Notes under the pieces: generated by a model
What the model was told of the DNA's origin: nothing
The model's database searches: none
Seen by the model: the letters and a program-made list of their open reading frames with translations, nothing else
Source of the DNA: Symsagittifera roscoffensis
Lineage: Eukaryota > Xenacoelomorpha > Acoela > Convolutidae
Direction: 5' to 3'
Assembly (NCBI RefSeq): GCF_963678635.1
Contig: NC_087068.1
Location: 10,176,027-10,240,026 of the forward strand
DNA length: 64,000 nt
Part shown: positions 43,301-55,859 of the stretch, piece by piece
How positions within the stretch are numbered: the stretch's first letter is position 1
Layout of the letters: every line of letters begins with the position of its first letter
Program-made: the position numbers and the translations under genes

Positions 43301-46125
43301 CGAAGGATCGGTTAGCAATGCAAATTTCTCTGAATCAAAAATTTTAGGGAAAGGTGAAGTTAGATTCAGAGTGAAAGATGAGAAAGGCGAATTTAAGATG
43401 ATTGAGCTGAAGGATACTTTTTACGTTCCTGAAACCTCAAAAAATTTGCTGAGTGTATCAAAGATGAAGAAAGCAGGAGCAGAAGCAGAAGTTGCTTTTG
43501 GTGCGAGCTCGTTTGTTCGCCAGGGAAATGGTTCAGTTTACCCATTAAGAGAGGAAAGTGGTATCTTTTTATGAGCCACTTTTGTAGGCAAAGACGAGTG
43601 TTATGTAGTTAGCACATTGAAACAGTGGCATTTTAGGATGGGTCATAATAACTACAAAGATTTAAGTCATTTGGAGCAACATGTTGAAGGCATGAAGATA
43701 AGTGATTTTAAAATTGAGAATTGTGAAACTTGTGAGTTGATTAAAGCAAAAAAGAAGCCAGTCCCGAAAAATTCTTTTACCAGGGCAACCAGGACACTAG
43801 ATATTGTTCACACAGATATTTTAGGTCCTATCGACTCGATAGCAGAGGATGAACATAGATATGCTATAGGTTTTGTGGACAGTTTTTTTAGAAATCTAAA
43901 AACTTATTTCAAGAAGACTAGAGAAGAGGCAAGAGAAAAGTTTGAAAGGTTCATAGCAGACATAGAAATCCCTCAGACTTTAAATTTAGACGACGCAGGA
44001 GAGTACTTTGGTCAGGATTTTAAGCGAGTTTGTAGGAAACAAAAAAAAGACTGGAAACATCGGCTCCTTACGCCCCTCAAGAGAACGGAAAGGTAGAAAG
44101 GGTAAGGGGAACAATTACTCCACTGGCTCGCTGCATGATTTTTGATGCGAATTTATTGAAAACTTATAGGCCTTTTGCTCATATTATGGCTATTTATCTC
44201 AAAAACATGTGCTTTCATTCTGCTATAGGCAAAACACCCTACGAGTCTATGTATAGAGAAAAACCCAATCTTAATTTTGTTAAAACTTTTGGGTGTGTAG
44301 CGTAAAGTTTTGTGGAAAAACAGTTTCGCAAAAAACTAGACAAAAACTCTAAAAGGGGAATTTTTCTGGGGACATCGGAAAATAGTAAAGCTTATTTAAT
44401 GGGAATTGAGAGTGGAGGAAAACTTAAAGTGCAAAAGTCTAAAAACGTTAGTTTTGACGAGGCTAAGTTCTACTTTGAGAAAAAGATAGAAAGTGACGAA
44501 GTAGAAAGAGTAGATGATGTAGTATTTTTTAGAGTAGTTCTCGAAAATATACCGAAAAGTGCTAAGGAAGCTTTAGCAGACCCTGACTGGCAAGAAGCAA
44601 TGAAAAAAGAGTTTGATTCATTAGAGAAAAACAAAGTTTGGGAACTAGTTAGAAATGGTGGAAAGAAGCCTATAGGCAGCAGATGGCATTTTGCTCTGAA
44701 GTACGGACCTAATGGTGAAATTTCCAGGTTTAGGGCTAGGTTTGTTGCTAAAGGTTTCAGTCAAGTTGAGGGAAGGATTTTCACGAAACGTATTCGCCTC
44801 CAGCCAAGATGTCGACCATAAGAATAGTCCTGAGCTTAGCATTTCAAAATAGGTATCAGTTGAGACAGTTAGGCCTTAAAACTGCATACTTGAATGCCAA
44901 ACTAGATGAAGAAATTCTTATGAAGCAACTTGAAGGGTTGGAGAAATTTGACGAAATAGGAAAACCTTTAGTTTGTCTTCTGAAGAAAAGTCTTTATGGA
45001 CTGAATCAGTCCGGTAGAAACTGGCATAGTACTCTAAAAAGCTATCTTGAGTAATTAGGTTTTGAAAATTAAGTTTTTGATGAGTGCTTGTTTGTTAGGA
45101 GGATTGAGGGAGAGATATAAGGTTTATTTTGCTTGTGGGTCGATAGTGGTTTGTGGAGCAGACAAAAATTTATGTAGCTGGTTTGAAAACAATATCTCTG
45201 AAAAATTTGAGACAACCAAGATAAGTGATCTTAAATGGTTCTGAGGAATGAAAATTGATTACTCAGGAAATGAAATAAGGATAAGCCAGGAGAAATATGT
45301 TGAAAAATTGATATCAAGATTTAAGATCACCGAAGCAAAGCTGATAACAACCCTCTTGGTGAAAACGAAAAACTGACAAAAAAAGATTGTCCTTTAGAAA
45401 GTAGCATAGAACAAGAAAATATGAAAAATCGAGGAATTGTTGGTTGCCTAAACTATCTAGCTTCATCAAGTAGACCCGACATTTGCTTTGCAGCAAATCT
45501 TCTAAGTTCTTTTGTGGAAAACGCAGGTAAAAAGCATTGAAAAGCCGGAAAAAATTGTCTTAGATATCTGCTAGGAAAAAAAAGTTTACCTTTAGTATAT
45601 AGGAGGGATGAGGCCTTGAATCTTGTTAGCTATTCGGATGCGGATTGGGCTGAAAATATAGACAATAGGAGAAGTACTTCAGGATATTGTTTTAAACTCA
45701 GTGACAACTCAGATGTAATAAGTTGGTCTAGCAGACTTCAGCGTTGTGTATCAACTTCAACAGCCGAAGCAGAACACAATGCTGTGGTCGAAACAGTAAA
45801 GGAAGGAATTCATTTACAGGGCATACTTAGCGATTTAGGCATAATTTGTTATAGGCCTTTACAAGTTTTCGTTGATATTCAAGCTTGTATTGCCCTTAGT
45901 AAACACTCAATGAACCACGGAAAGACGAAGCATTTTGCCATAAAATTACACCTCTTTCGAGAGTTAGTTGAACAGGAGAAGGTGACATTAACCTTTTTAC
46001 CAACAGCAAACATGCCTGCAGACGCATTGACAAAAAACTTGGGAAGATGCAAAACTGCTTTTTTCCGAGACATTTTACTAGGAACCACCAATTTTGAAAG
46101 GCGTGGTATTGGTGATTTTTCCTAA
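43301..46125 (+). pseudogene. Copia Pol (integrase, RT, RNase H), broken
   Basis: Integrase first, as in Ty1/copia: pre-integrase zinc motif (WHFRMGH near 43626, then CETCELIKAKK near 43730), core Asp in HTDILGP at 43815 and LDDAGEYFG near 43990, frameshift before the Glu, then TPYESMYREKP near 44240. RT follows: GSRWHFALKYGPNG near 44680, LKTAYLNAKLDEEI near 44876, LKKSLYGLNQSGRNW near 44985; the YVDD box reads WVDS in a shifted frame at 45136-45147. RNase H 45616-46125 is open with SYSDADWAE and STSTAEAEH and a normal LTKNLG end. At least six stops or frameshifts. Confidence 0.9.
46095..46106 (+). promoter_or_regulatory. Polypurine tract of the copia element
   Basis: TGAAAGGCGTGG immediately precedes the 3' LTR. 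It is purine-rich with one C and one T interruption, placed where plus-strand priming would occur. Confidence 0.6.
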
Positions 46126-46352
46126 CTGAACTGGAAGAATTGATCTTTCTTATTTGGTTCAAACTGAAAGATCACTTCCCGATTTTTGTTAAAATTAGCT
46201 GGTGAAACATGACCTTAAGTCATTGGTTCGAGTAACTTTGTGCGGGTGATTTACACTATACATTTGATCTGAATTGCTACTGGAACTATCACGCAGATCT
46301 GATTAATTCACTCCTTATCAATCAACCGTTTGTCGCTGCAATAACCTTGATA
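46107..46352 (+). repeat. 3' LTR of Ty1/copia element (246 bp)
   Basis: Pairs with 41281-41523; carries an extra GAA near its start. Followed by the target duplication TATCA at 46353-46357. Confidence 0.93.
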
Positions 46353-46357
46353 TATCA
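46353..46357 (+). other. Target-site duplication of the copia element, right
   Basis: TATCA, identical to 41276-41280. Confidence 0.85.
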
Positions 46358-48149
46358 AACTGAATATAATTAACGTTAACTGTCTACACTTGAAAAATCA
46401 CAATTATCTCAATAACATCATATAACCCTGAATAACCGAAAAATTAAAGATGGAAAAAGGACAAAACAAACAAGTAATCCCAGATGCACACATTTTGTTT
46501 CAGGATCGATATGATTTTTAGCCCATTGAAACAAACCCGGGTCGAGGTCCGCGACTCATGTTGCGACCAAAATGGGTAGCCAAAATAGACTTTCTGCGAG
46601 CGAATTTCCATCATCCCGCAAAAGGCTTGAGTCGCACAAAGTCGAAAAATATCGAGCCTGGGTCGCTATGGTCGCAGCATACCCATTTTGAGTCGCAGTG
46701 GTCCCAACATAAGTCCCTGACCTCGACGCGGGAAAAAAACCAGGCTGCCTCCAATATGAGCACTCTGTTCCCTCAAGGCATCTTCCTTCACCACGTCGTC
46801 TTCACCAAATGCCACAATAACAATAACCACCATCCCATCTTCCGATCAACTCTCTAATTTATGGGACGGTAATAAAAGCTTCCCAAAAAACGCGTTTTTT
46901 CCAAAACCCCCTCCGGATATCGCAGGAAATTATATCCAACCTCTCAATGAATGAATTGCTGCTCCAGATAAATTTAAGGACAGCAAACGTAGACACCAGA
47001 ACCAAACACAGACATCTGATCCACCCCTTGATCACAGCCACCACAGCGAGTTCACAAACCAAATACATAGCCCTTTGTGATTCGCCTACTACTCCGAAAA
47101 TTGAACAACAAACCGCAAAAAAAACCTGCAACCCAGCTCGATGAGCTGACTTGATGTTTCGACCGTCTTGAACAAAATTCTGCATTTTACGAAAGATACA
47201 AAAAACGATATCAGACTAAACTCGAGTTTTCTTTTATAGCAACACATCTATTGAGACCAGGAATTTAGAGGAGGTTAAACCAGTATCAGACTAAGATGTT
47301 TACCGAATATATCCTTTTGGAAATAGATGTACAAAAAACGATGTTTTCAATCTGCGAAACTACTAGCCAGATCAGATACATCAAAATAGTTGGTGAGGGA
47401 AGAAAAAAGTAATTTCAATGAACTTGCGACGATTACTTGTCCGTGGAAGTCCATCCCTAAAGCCACCCATGGAGCCAAGCCTGGCTAGGGGATAAACCAG
47501 GTCAAAGTCTTGCAAGGATTGCCCTGGTTTTCCTGATCGGTTTAAGAGTCCAGGATTGGTTTTCACAAAATTTCACCTGGAACCAGGGTTAGAATCCTGG
47601 GTGAAAGCTTAAAAAATGGTTTCAAACGAGCTCACATAATGAGGTAGCCAACTGGAAAGTACAGAAGTTTTTGTGTCTGAAGACGAAAAATTTTTCCTCC
47701 CATATTAGCTACCAGTGAGCATACAAGAGAGACACCGAAATGCAAAAATACACTAGAAAACGAACAAAACATCAGACAATAACTGCAAACCTCAAAAAAC
47801 CTTAAAAGCACGCAAAAGCGAACGCTGAAAAATTGCAAAAGTAATTATTTATATATTCATATAATATGTAGAAAAATCTCAGCAAGAATCCTCATCGAAA
47901 TACCAACAATAGCCTCCTTCTGTATAATAACTACTACTGAGTGATATGAATTGTTTCAGCTCAGAAATAGGATCCAAAAAGAAACAAGACTGCTCGTATC
48001 AGGGCGAAGCCCTGAATGTTCCGACAGCCCATTAAGGTTTATGGAGCAGTAATGTCATTAAAAAATTAAAAGTAATAAAACAAAATGAAAATTTTTTTTT
48101 CAAATTTTTTAAATTTTTTTTAAATCATCCCCCCACACGCCATATAAAT
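46358..48149. other. Intergenic stretch
   Basis: No gene recognised. 46530-46740 has repeated GTCGC/GCGACC wording similar in style to 51240-51480. 47450-47610 has several CCTGG/CCAGG words (for example ACCAGGTC and CCTGGTTTTCC). These may be relics of dispersed repeats. Confidence 0.35.
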
Positions 48150-48887
48150 TACAAAAGGATAGATTTCGCTACTTGTAACAAATCAATTATGGCAAATAAG
48201 CTTCGTTAAACCAATTTGGAACGATTTCTAAGACGGATTAACACTCCGCTTACGCGTTAATAGCGCGAATTATATCGCGCGTTAATTGTCCCAAATTGGC
48301 CAAAATGCCAATCATTAAACCCTCATAACTTTACGAAAAATGATCGATCACAGGTGAAATATCTTTTCAAATTTGAGCTCAGGACAACAATACCTTTCGA
48401 ATGATATAAAAAAATTCCGTCAAAAATGGCTAGTTAAAAAGTCGAAATTTGTCTGAAGAAAAAAAAAACCCACCCCGAGCACAAATATTCCTTTACTTTC
48501 GTATCGAAAGTCGGAACAAAAAGAGAGATTTTGTCCCTTGTAACAAATCAATTATGGCAAATAAGCTTCGCTCAACCAATTTGGAACGATTTATAAGACG
48601 GATTAAATCTCCGCTTACGCGTTAATAGCGCGAATTATATCGCGCGTTAATTGTCCCAAATTGGTCAAAATGGCCAAAATGGCAATCTTTAAACCCTCAT
48701 AACTTTACGAAAAATAATCACAGGTAAAGTATTTTTTTCAAATTTGAGCTCAAGACAACAATACCTTTTGAATGATATAAAAGAATTCCGTCAAAAATGG
48801 CTAGTTAAAAAGTCGAAATTTGTCTGAAGAAAAAAAAACCCACCCCGAGCACAAATATTCCGTCACTTTCGTATCGAAAGTCGGAAC
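48150..48887. repeat. Two tandem copies of a 365-bp repeat with internal hairpins
   Basis: Unit 1 about 48150-48514, unit 2 about 48515-48887; landmarks such as CAATTATGGCAAATAAGC are 365 bases apart. Each unit contains a hairpin GCGCGA-ATTATA-TCGCGC and near its end ACTTTCG-TAT-CGAAAGT. Divergence between units is low. No coding frame. Confidence 0.88.
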
Positions 48888-49228
48888 AATAGATGAACTA
48901 CGCTTTCCATCATAAATCATTTCGCAACACATTTTAGGCTTTGCTTTTGTCCTAAAGCGAACAGCCCTGTCTGCTTAATGTTTTGAAAACTCTAAGCAAA
49001 TTGTCTGTTTCTCTTTTTCAGCTTTTGTCTTGTCGTTTGATGAGGTTGATTCAGAAATCGGACATTAAATAGCACGTTTTTCAAGTTTTTTTTAGGTTGT
49101 ATAGAAGCCATCTGTCTGTTTTTAACCTTGGCATGGTAACTGAAAAAGCGCGATCTAGTTTTTGGATTTGTAGAAAATTATAAGAAAATTGTTAAATATT
49201 TAGTAGTTTAATGTTCTTTATTTCACAG

Positions 49229-49853
49229 GGCACGGAACACAGGCATACAAAGACTGTTTGACCTAGGAGCAAAATGGGTGGTGGCGCTGGACGGTGGCCA
49301 GTTCGTGCCAGAAGAGAGCTTCCCACCAATGCAGAAGCTTTTCGAAGACGACACGAGAAACGAGACGTTTCACTTGTTGCCCATGATACGCGCAGTTTAC
49401 AAAATTCCAGTCAACAGTTCTCTGAATTTCGAGAAAATTTCACCCAATACGACTGGACTTCACGAATGTACTATAGCTGTACATCGGAAGTTTTTGACGG
49501 AGAGGACTGCATATTCATTCCTTAAATACCGCGGCCTGCTTTATGATGAGTCGAGACTATTCGCCAAAGCAGAACGCATGACTTTGTTGTGGCTTTTGAA
49601 GCGCCAACTGTCGGATAAGGTGGTGAGCTGCAAAGGAGCTTTTGTGGGAGAGCCAAGAAATAAAGTTAATCTGAAGCAGGATCTTCCTCTGGTTAGAAAG
49701 TGTGGCTGGTCTTACAGACTTGTGTATTTTCCAGAGCCATGGGCGCCCTACTATCAACCAAGAAAGTCTAAAAGACCAGAAGCTTTTGAAGAATTGCGCA
49801 CAAATCTTGCGACATTAGCCGAGAAAAACAACTCGACATCCAGTTCGTTTTGA
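49229..49853 (+). CDS. Probable last exon of a host gene, glycosyltransferase-like
   Basis: A T-rich run ending TTTCACAG (49221-49228) gives an acceptor; from there a frame is open to TGA 49851-49853 (about 207 codons). It begins ARNTGIQRLFDLGAKWVVAL then DGGQF, which resembles the ARN.G...A.G..W...LDG core of GT-A-type sugar transferases, and continues with HECTIAVHRKFL and a K.E/R..LLWLLKRQL segment and an S-rich end. Codon use and GC content are higher than in the surrounding repeats, and an AATAAA follows at 49939. Upstream exons are not identified; the earlier part would have to lie beyond the 48-kb repeats. Exact family uncertain. Confidence 0.6.
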
Positions 49854-49938
49854 ATTCAAACTATACACGTAATCGAGTTCCTTTTGGAATCTATCTAAAA
49901 TGACTCATGGTAATCGAAATTGTTAGGTACAAAATTCA

Positions 49939-49944
49939 AATAAA
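49939..49944 (+). terminator. Polyadenylation signal AATAAA
   Basis: Canonical AATAAA 86 bases after the stop codon of the host exon, in an AT-rich 3' untranslated region. Confidence 0.6.
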
Positions 49945-50149
49945 ATGTTTTAACCGATTGTAGATTGCATAATTTGTAAAAACATAAACTTCAGAAAACT
50001 TGTAAAAATCGTTTTAATTCAATATATTTTATTGAACTATAACCATCCTTCAATACATTGTTTCAGCTAATAGTTTTCTGCAAAAGATAAAAACTTGGTT
50101 TTCCTATACCTGGAAATTACATTGGAAATTATATTTGGAAACCTCGGTA

Positions 50150-51072
50150 CCCGGGTTGACCTCCATACACCGAAAATGCTTACCATACAATTCCATACAT
50201 CAAGTGTGTGGAAAAATGCTTGACATACAATTTTCATACAATTTCTAAAAATGGTTGAAAACTGGTATAAACTTATTTCTGTGGCTGTTTGATTCAAATA
50301 AAACAGTCTGGTGATAAAAAAAATTGAGGTTTTCGTTTTTGGAAAAAAATGCTTATCATACAATTCCCATATATGGAAATTGTATGACTGGCATTTTTTT
50401 GATGGCGACACAAAAAATTTTTTAAGTAATTTTGAAAATTTGGCCCAAAATTTTTTTGTTTTTTTTTCAACGGCAAATCGAATTTCGTACGAAAAAATTT
50501 TTTTGCATGCAAAATTTAATATTTTGTGTCCATAACGTAGTCCTGGATGCGATAAAATTGGCTTTTATTTTCTTTTCACCTAATTTTATTTTTTCAAAAA
50601 CAGTTAAAATTCCTATTTCTTTTGTATGGAGTGTTAATATATGCCTTGATCAATATTTGATAAATTGAAAATTCAAAAATTTAAAATAATCATCATTAAA
50701 AAATTTAGCCAAAAAATAAACGTTTGTTTCTTTTGTTATATCAATTGTGAAAGAGAGCCAAATTCAGGTCGTTTTCTATGCATTGTAAATGCAAGACCGT
50801 CCAACCTTCGGTGTTATGAGTAACCAAGGTCTTTGTCACTCGTGTTCGGTTGCAAACACAACCAAAAAATTTTCAGAAACTAAATTAAGAAAGAAAAAAT
50901 CAAAGTTTTCGGTTTATGGGAAAACATCTATCATACAATTTTCATATATGGAAAAATGCTTATCATAGAGTTTTCATACAATTTTCTGTACGTATGGAAT
51001 CGTATGAAATTGCATGACAAGAAGTTTCTCATATATGGAAATTGTATGATAAGAAGTTTTGGTCAACCCGGG
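50150..51072. mobile_element. 923-bp non-autonomous TIR element with TA target duplication
   Basis: Ends are CCCGGGTTGACC (50150-50161) and its complement GGTCAACCCGGG (51061-51072), flanked by TA on both sides (50148-50149, 51073-51074). Subterminal parts are rich in ATACAATT/AATTGTAT words in both orientations. An internal palindrome at 50347-50401 pairs AAAAATGC...CATACAATT with AATTGTATG...GCATTTTT. No transposase frame. TA duplication fits the Tc1/mariner group. Confidence 0.8.
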
Positions 51073-51263
51073 TAGTTAGTGCAGCTTTCTTCTAGATCTC
51101 TCCTGAATACAGACCTATACTACAATCAAACCACAGGTTTAGCGCACAAAAGTTCTCTATTTTTCGACCAATTGTGGCATTTTTTGGTCGTCTTTGACAA
51201 AGTTTGATAAGCTTTGCTAAGGACAAATTTTTCAATCACTCTCCGGGCTGAGTTGCTCGACTC

Positions 51264-51480
51264 ATGATTCGACCGAAATGGTCGAACGATGTCCGTTTTC
51301 GACTTTTTCAGTCGAACGATGTCCGATTTCGACTTTTTCAGTCAAACGATGTCCGCTTCCGATTTTGTTCGGTTTTACCTGACATTGCTCGACTTTGTTC
51401 GACTATACTGGACATTGTTGGACTTTGTTCGACTTCACCGGACATTGTTCGACTTTGTTCGACTTTATCGGGAATTAGCA
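51264..51480. repeat. Short tandem repeats of GTCGAACGATGTCC and GACTTTGTTCGAC type
   Basis: Three units of about 27 bases (TCGACTTTTTCAGTC...CGATGTCCG) at 51285-51360, followed by four degenerate units of CGACTTTGTTCGACT..ACCGGACATTG type. Frames through it are repeat artefacts. Confidence 0.7.
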
Positions 51481-51639
51481 GAAGAGTCCTGCACTACAAC
51501 GACACTCGGACATCATTGGGATGTTTCTGTCAAATCACCTTCCAAAACCTCAACCTGGGCAGCCACAAAACATAATAGAAAAAGCCACAGAATTGAGCAT
51601 CGTAGATTCGTGTAGCCCGAGTTGAGTTGTTGGACTTAT

Positions 51640-51930
51640 GTTTCTATGAAACAGACCAAAAATGGCTATGTGTTGACCGACTCCACCCAATTTTGCTATT
51701 TTTTGACCGACTTGATTAAAGAAAAAATGGCTTCGATTGTGTTTGTTCTAAGCTAACTATGTTGCGACCAACTCGACCCAAACTGGCTATTTTTTGCCCG
51801 ACTCGACCAAAGGATAAAGTGTTCGACAGTGTTTGAAGCAAGTAAATTAGTTTTGAACAGACTCAGCCGAATGAAAATTTGATCGACCGCAGCCCATTAT
51901 ATTTTGAATGACTCGAAGAAATTAGCGGTG
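51640..51930. repeat. Degenerate GACCGACTC-type repeat
   Basis: Loosely spaced words (GACCGACT, GACTCGACC, AATGGCTAT/TTTTGA) about 50-60 bases apart. It looks like an old tandem repeat related to the one at 51264. Confidence 0.45.
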
Positions 51931-52389
51931 TTTCGAATGTCTTAACTGAACAAAAATGTTTTCAACTGTAATCGACGCAACTGAGTTTAGAAAAAAAATT
52001 CCCGAACAAGGTGAGACGGCGCATTTTTCCAGGCTGAGGCGGAGGCAGCGCGTCTTTCTAGACCAAGGCGGCGGCGGTGCGACTTTCCTAACATTTATCT
52101 CTATAACTGCTCTTACTTTCGTGGATTCACAAAATTGACCCTATTCTCAGCGCAATTGAAACACGCATTATGAAATTGATGGAGCTGGCACATAGGTTCT
52201 CGTAGTTTTCTCATTTATCGGCTGCACCAAATGCATTTGAATTTATAATTAAAACGTTGTAATTAACTGTCTAATAGGGGAAATAAAGACCAAATGATAC
52301 TATTAACCGAACTAGCCCTCAAATGTATAAAAATGGTATCTAAAACTTTTTGGAATCAATTTGAAAAAATTTTTTTATATCCAATTGAA

Positions 52390-52690
52390 TTGTTTGATAA
52401 CTATCACTGTAAAATATGTCGAACTAACCAATCATGATCCCTTAATAAAACTTATGATAATTTGTAGTTTTAGCCAGAGAAGAAAAAATTTTACTTAGAA
52501 AGCAGTTGCTCTTCCTCTCCTCTAACCTTGCAAGACTACCAGTATACAGTAGATCTATTGAGACTAGGAAAAATAAGAGTAAGATTAGGATCAGTATTAG
52601 ACTAAAAAGTTGCACAAATCTATCCGGCCGAAAAAAAAGATAGCTTGACGAACTGACCGTGTACCCTATCCGAAATTACTCTATGAGAAG
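52390..52690 (+). repeat. Relic of the terminal repeat of the large gypsy-like element
   Basis: Matches copy 1 at 15430-15764: AACCAATCATGATCC, ACCAGTATAC, AGATCTATTGAG, AAGAGTAAGATTAGGATC, ATCTATCCGGCCGAAAA and GTGTACCCTATCCGAAATT. It ends at CTCTATGAG, after which the sequences differ. A stretch around 15610-15650 of copy 1 is missing here. No internal element sequence is next to it, so it is a solo or truncated LTR. Confidence 0.8.
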
Positions 52691-53124
52691 GCCACCCCGG
52701 ACCCAAACTAATTTTTATAAAAAAAAATGATTTGATTATATGGCGTACAGTTTTTGTTTGTATACATATCTCAAACAATGAGGGCTTACTTTCAACGACA
52801 ACAGTTTCCCGGCTAATTTACATAAGAAAACGATTCGAATTTTGTAGAAGCTAAGCATTTTCAACTGTTTCATAGAACCGCCTTGAAATTAGTGCATGTT
52901 TTTCAGGTTGGCGATTTTTTGTGAAACTTTTCATACAGTTTTAGGTGGGCTAAATCTGCAAGGTTTTTGCATTAGTTGGAGGATTATTTGGAGCTCTATA
53001 AAAACATTTATAATTTATTTTCGCTTGTCAAAAATATGTTGTCTAGCGAACTGAAAAAAATCTGAGAAGCTTGGAAGTCTTGTATTGTTTTCGTTTGGCA
53101 GTTGATAACCGCCGAACAATAACA
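52691..53124. other. Unannotated stretch before the satellite array
   Basis: No gene or repeat is recognisable here. Confidence 0.4.
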
Positions 53125-55659
53125 GTCGTTTGTTTCAGGACCTGAAACACACGTTTATGCATGTCTTAGGTCTTCATCCACCATATTTTGATTAAAAAAA
53201 CCTATTACTTTCTAAACTGTTTATAATTTTTTCAGGTTTCCCCAACCATTTTTGATTGAAAAAAAAAATTTAGAAAGCAAATGGTTTTTTAAATCAAAAT
53301 ATGGTGGATGAAGACCGGAGACATGCATAAACATGTGTTTCAGGGCCTAAAACACACGTTTATGCATGTCTCAGTTTTTCATCCACTATATTTTGATTAC
53401 AAAAAACCAATTACTTTCTAAATTGTTTTTTTTTGTCAATCAAAAATGGTGGGGACCGACCTGAAAAAAGCAAAAACGCGCGTTTATGCTTTCTTCAGTT
53501 CTTCCCCATCATTTTTGATTAAAAAAAAACAATCTAGAAAGTAATTGGTTTTTGAAATCAAAATATGGTGGATGAAGACCTGAGACATGCATAAACATGT
53601 GTTTCAGGGCCTAAAACACACGTTTGTGCATGTCTTTTGTCTTCATCCACCATATTTTGATTAAAAAAACCTATTACTGTCTAAACTGTTTATGATTTTT
53701 TCAGGTTTCCCAACCATTTTCGATTGAAAAAAAAATTTAGAAAGTAATTGGTTTTTTTTAAATCAAAATATGGTGGATGAAGACCTGAAAAAAGCAAAAA
53801 CGCGCGTTTATGCATTTTTCAGCTCTTCCCCATCATTTTTGATTAAAAAAAACAATTTAGAAAGTAATTGGTTTTTGAAATCAAAATATGGTGTATGAAG
53901 ACCTGAGACATGCATAAACATGTGTTTCAGGGCTTAAAACACACGTTTATGCATGTCTTTTGTCTTCATCAACCATATTTTGATTAAAAAAACCTATTAC
54001 TGTCTAAACTGTTTATGATTTTTTCAGGTTTCCCCAACCATTTTCGATTGAAAAAAAAATTTAGAAAGTAATTGGTTTTTTAAATCAAAATATGGTGGAT
54101 GAAGACCTGAGACACGCATAAACGTGTGTTTGAGGGCCTGAAATGCACGTTTATGCATGTCTCAGGTCTTTCCCCACCATATTTTGATACAAAACCAACT
54201 TATAAGGTAATTGATTTTTTAATTCAAATTATGTTAGATGAAGACCATAAAAATGCAAAAACGCGCGTTCATGGATTTTTCAGGTCTTCCCCTAAAATTT
54301 TGATTGAAAAAAAAAACAATTTAGAAAATAATTGGTTTTTTTTTTGTAATTAAAACATGGTGATGAAGACCTCAGACATGCATAAACGTGTGTTCCAGGG
54401 CCTGAAATGCACGTCTATGCATGTCACAGATCTTACCTCACCAGATTTTGGTACAAAATTAGTTTATGGGAATTTGGTTTTTTTAAATCAAAATATGGTA
54501 GATGAAGACCTGAAAAATGCAGAAACGCACGTTTATGCATTTTTCACGTCTTCTCCACCATTTTTGATTGAAAAAAAAACAATTTAGAAAGCAATTGGTT
54601 TTTGAAATCAAAATATGGTGGATGAAGAAATGAGACATGCTTAAACGTGTGTTTCAGGGCCTAAAACACACGTTTATGCATGTCTCAGGTTTTCATCCAC
54701 TATATTTTGATTAAAAAAACCAATTACTTTCTAAATTGTTTTTTTTTCAATCAAAAATGGTGTGGACCGACCTGAAAAAAGCAAAAACGCGCGTTTATGC
54801 TTTTTTCAGGGTTTCTCCCTCCATTTTTAATTGAAAAAAAAAATTAAAAAAAAAATAGTTTTTTTTTAATTCAAAATATGGTGGATGAGACCTGAAATGC
54901 ACGTCTATGCATGTCACAGATCTTACCCCACCATATTTTGATACAAAATTAGTTTATGAAGTAATTGGTTTTTTTAAATCAAAATATGGTGGTTGAAGAC
55001 CTGAAAAATGAAAAAACGTGCACTTATGCATTTTTCAGGTCTTCCCTCAACATTTTTGATTGAAAAAAAACTTTAGAGAGTAATTGGTTTTTTTAATCAA
55101 AATATGGTGGACAAAGACCTGAGACAAGCATAAACGTGTGTTTCAGGCCCTGAAACACACGTTTATGCATGTCTCAGGTCTTTTTCCACTATTTTTTCAT
55201 GCAAAAAACCAATTACTTTCTAAATTTTTTTTTTCAATCAAAAATAATGGGGGAAGACCTGAAAAAAGCAAACATTTATGCTTTTTTTCAGGTCTTCTTC
55301 CACGATTTTTGATTGAAAAAAAAATTTAGAAATTAATTGGTTTTTTTATTCAAAATATGTTGATGAAGACCTGAGACATGCACAAACGTGTATTTCAGGG
55401 CCTAGAATGCAAGTCTATGCATGTCACAGATCTTACCTCACCAAATTTTGAAACAAAATCAGTTCATGAAATAATTGGTTTTTTTAAATCAAAATATGGT
55501 GGATGAAGACCTGAAAAATGCAGAAACGCGCGTTTATGCATTTTTCACGTCTTCTCCACCATGTTTGATTGAAAAAAAACAATATAGAAAGTAATTGGTT
55601 TTTGAAATCAAAATATGGTGGATGAAGAAATGAGACATGCTTAAACGTGTGTTTCAGGG

Positions 55660-55859
55660 NNNNNNNNNNNNNNNNNNNNNNNNNNNNNNNNNNNNNNNNN
55701 NNNNNNNNNNNNNNNNNNNNNNNNNNNNNNNNNNNNNNNNNNNNNNNNNNNNNNNNNNNNNNNNNNNNNNNNNNNNNNNNNNNNNNNNNNNNNNNNNNNN
55801 NNNNNNNNNNNNNNNNNNNNNNNNNNNNNNNNNNNNNNNNNNNNNNNNNNNNNNNNNNN
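55660..55859. other. Assembly gap (200 N) inside the satellite
   Basis: Exactly 200 Ns starting at the palindrome centre (after GTTTCAGGG). The real array length is therefore unknown. Confidence 1.

Noticed and set aside
50067-50668. ORFs of 70-114 codons inside the 923-bp TIR element
   Set aside because: They run through inverted-repeat sequence in both directions and show no transposase motif.
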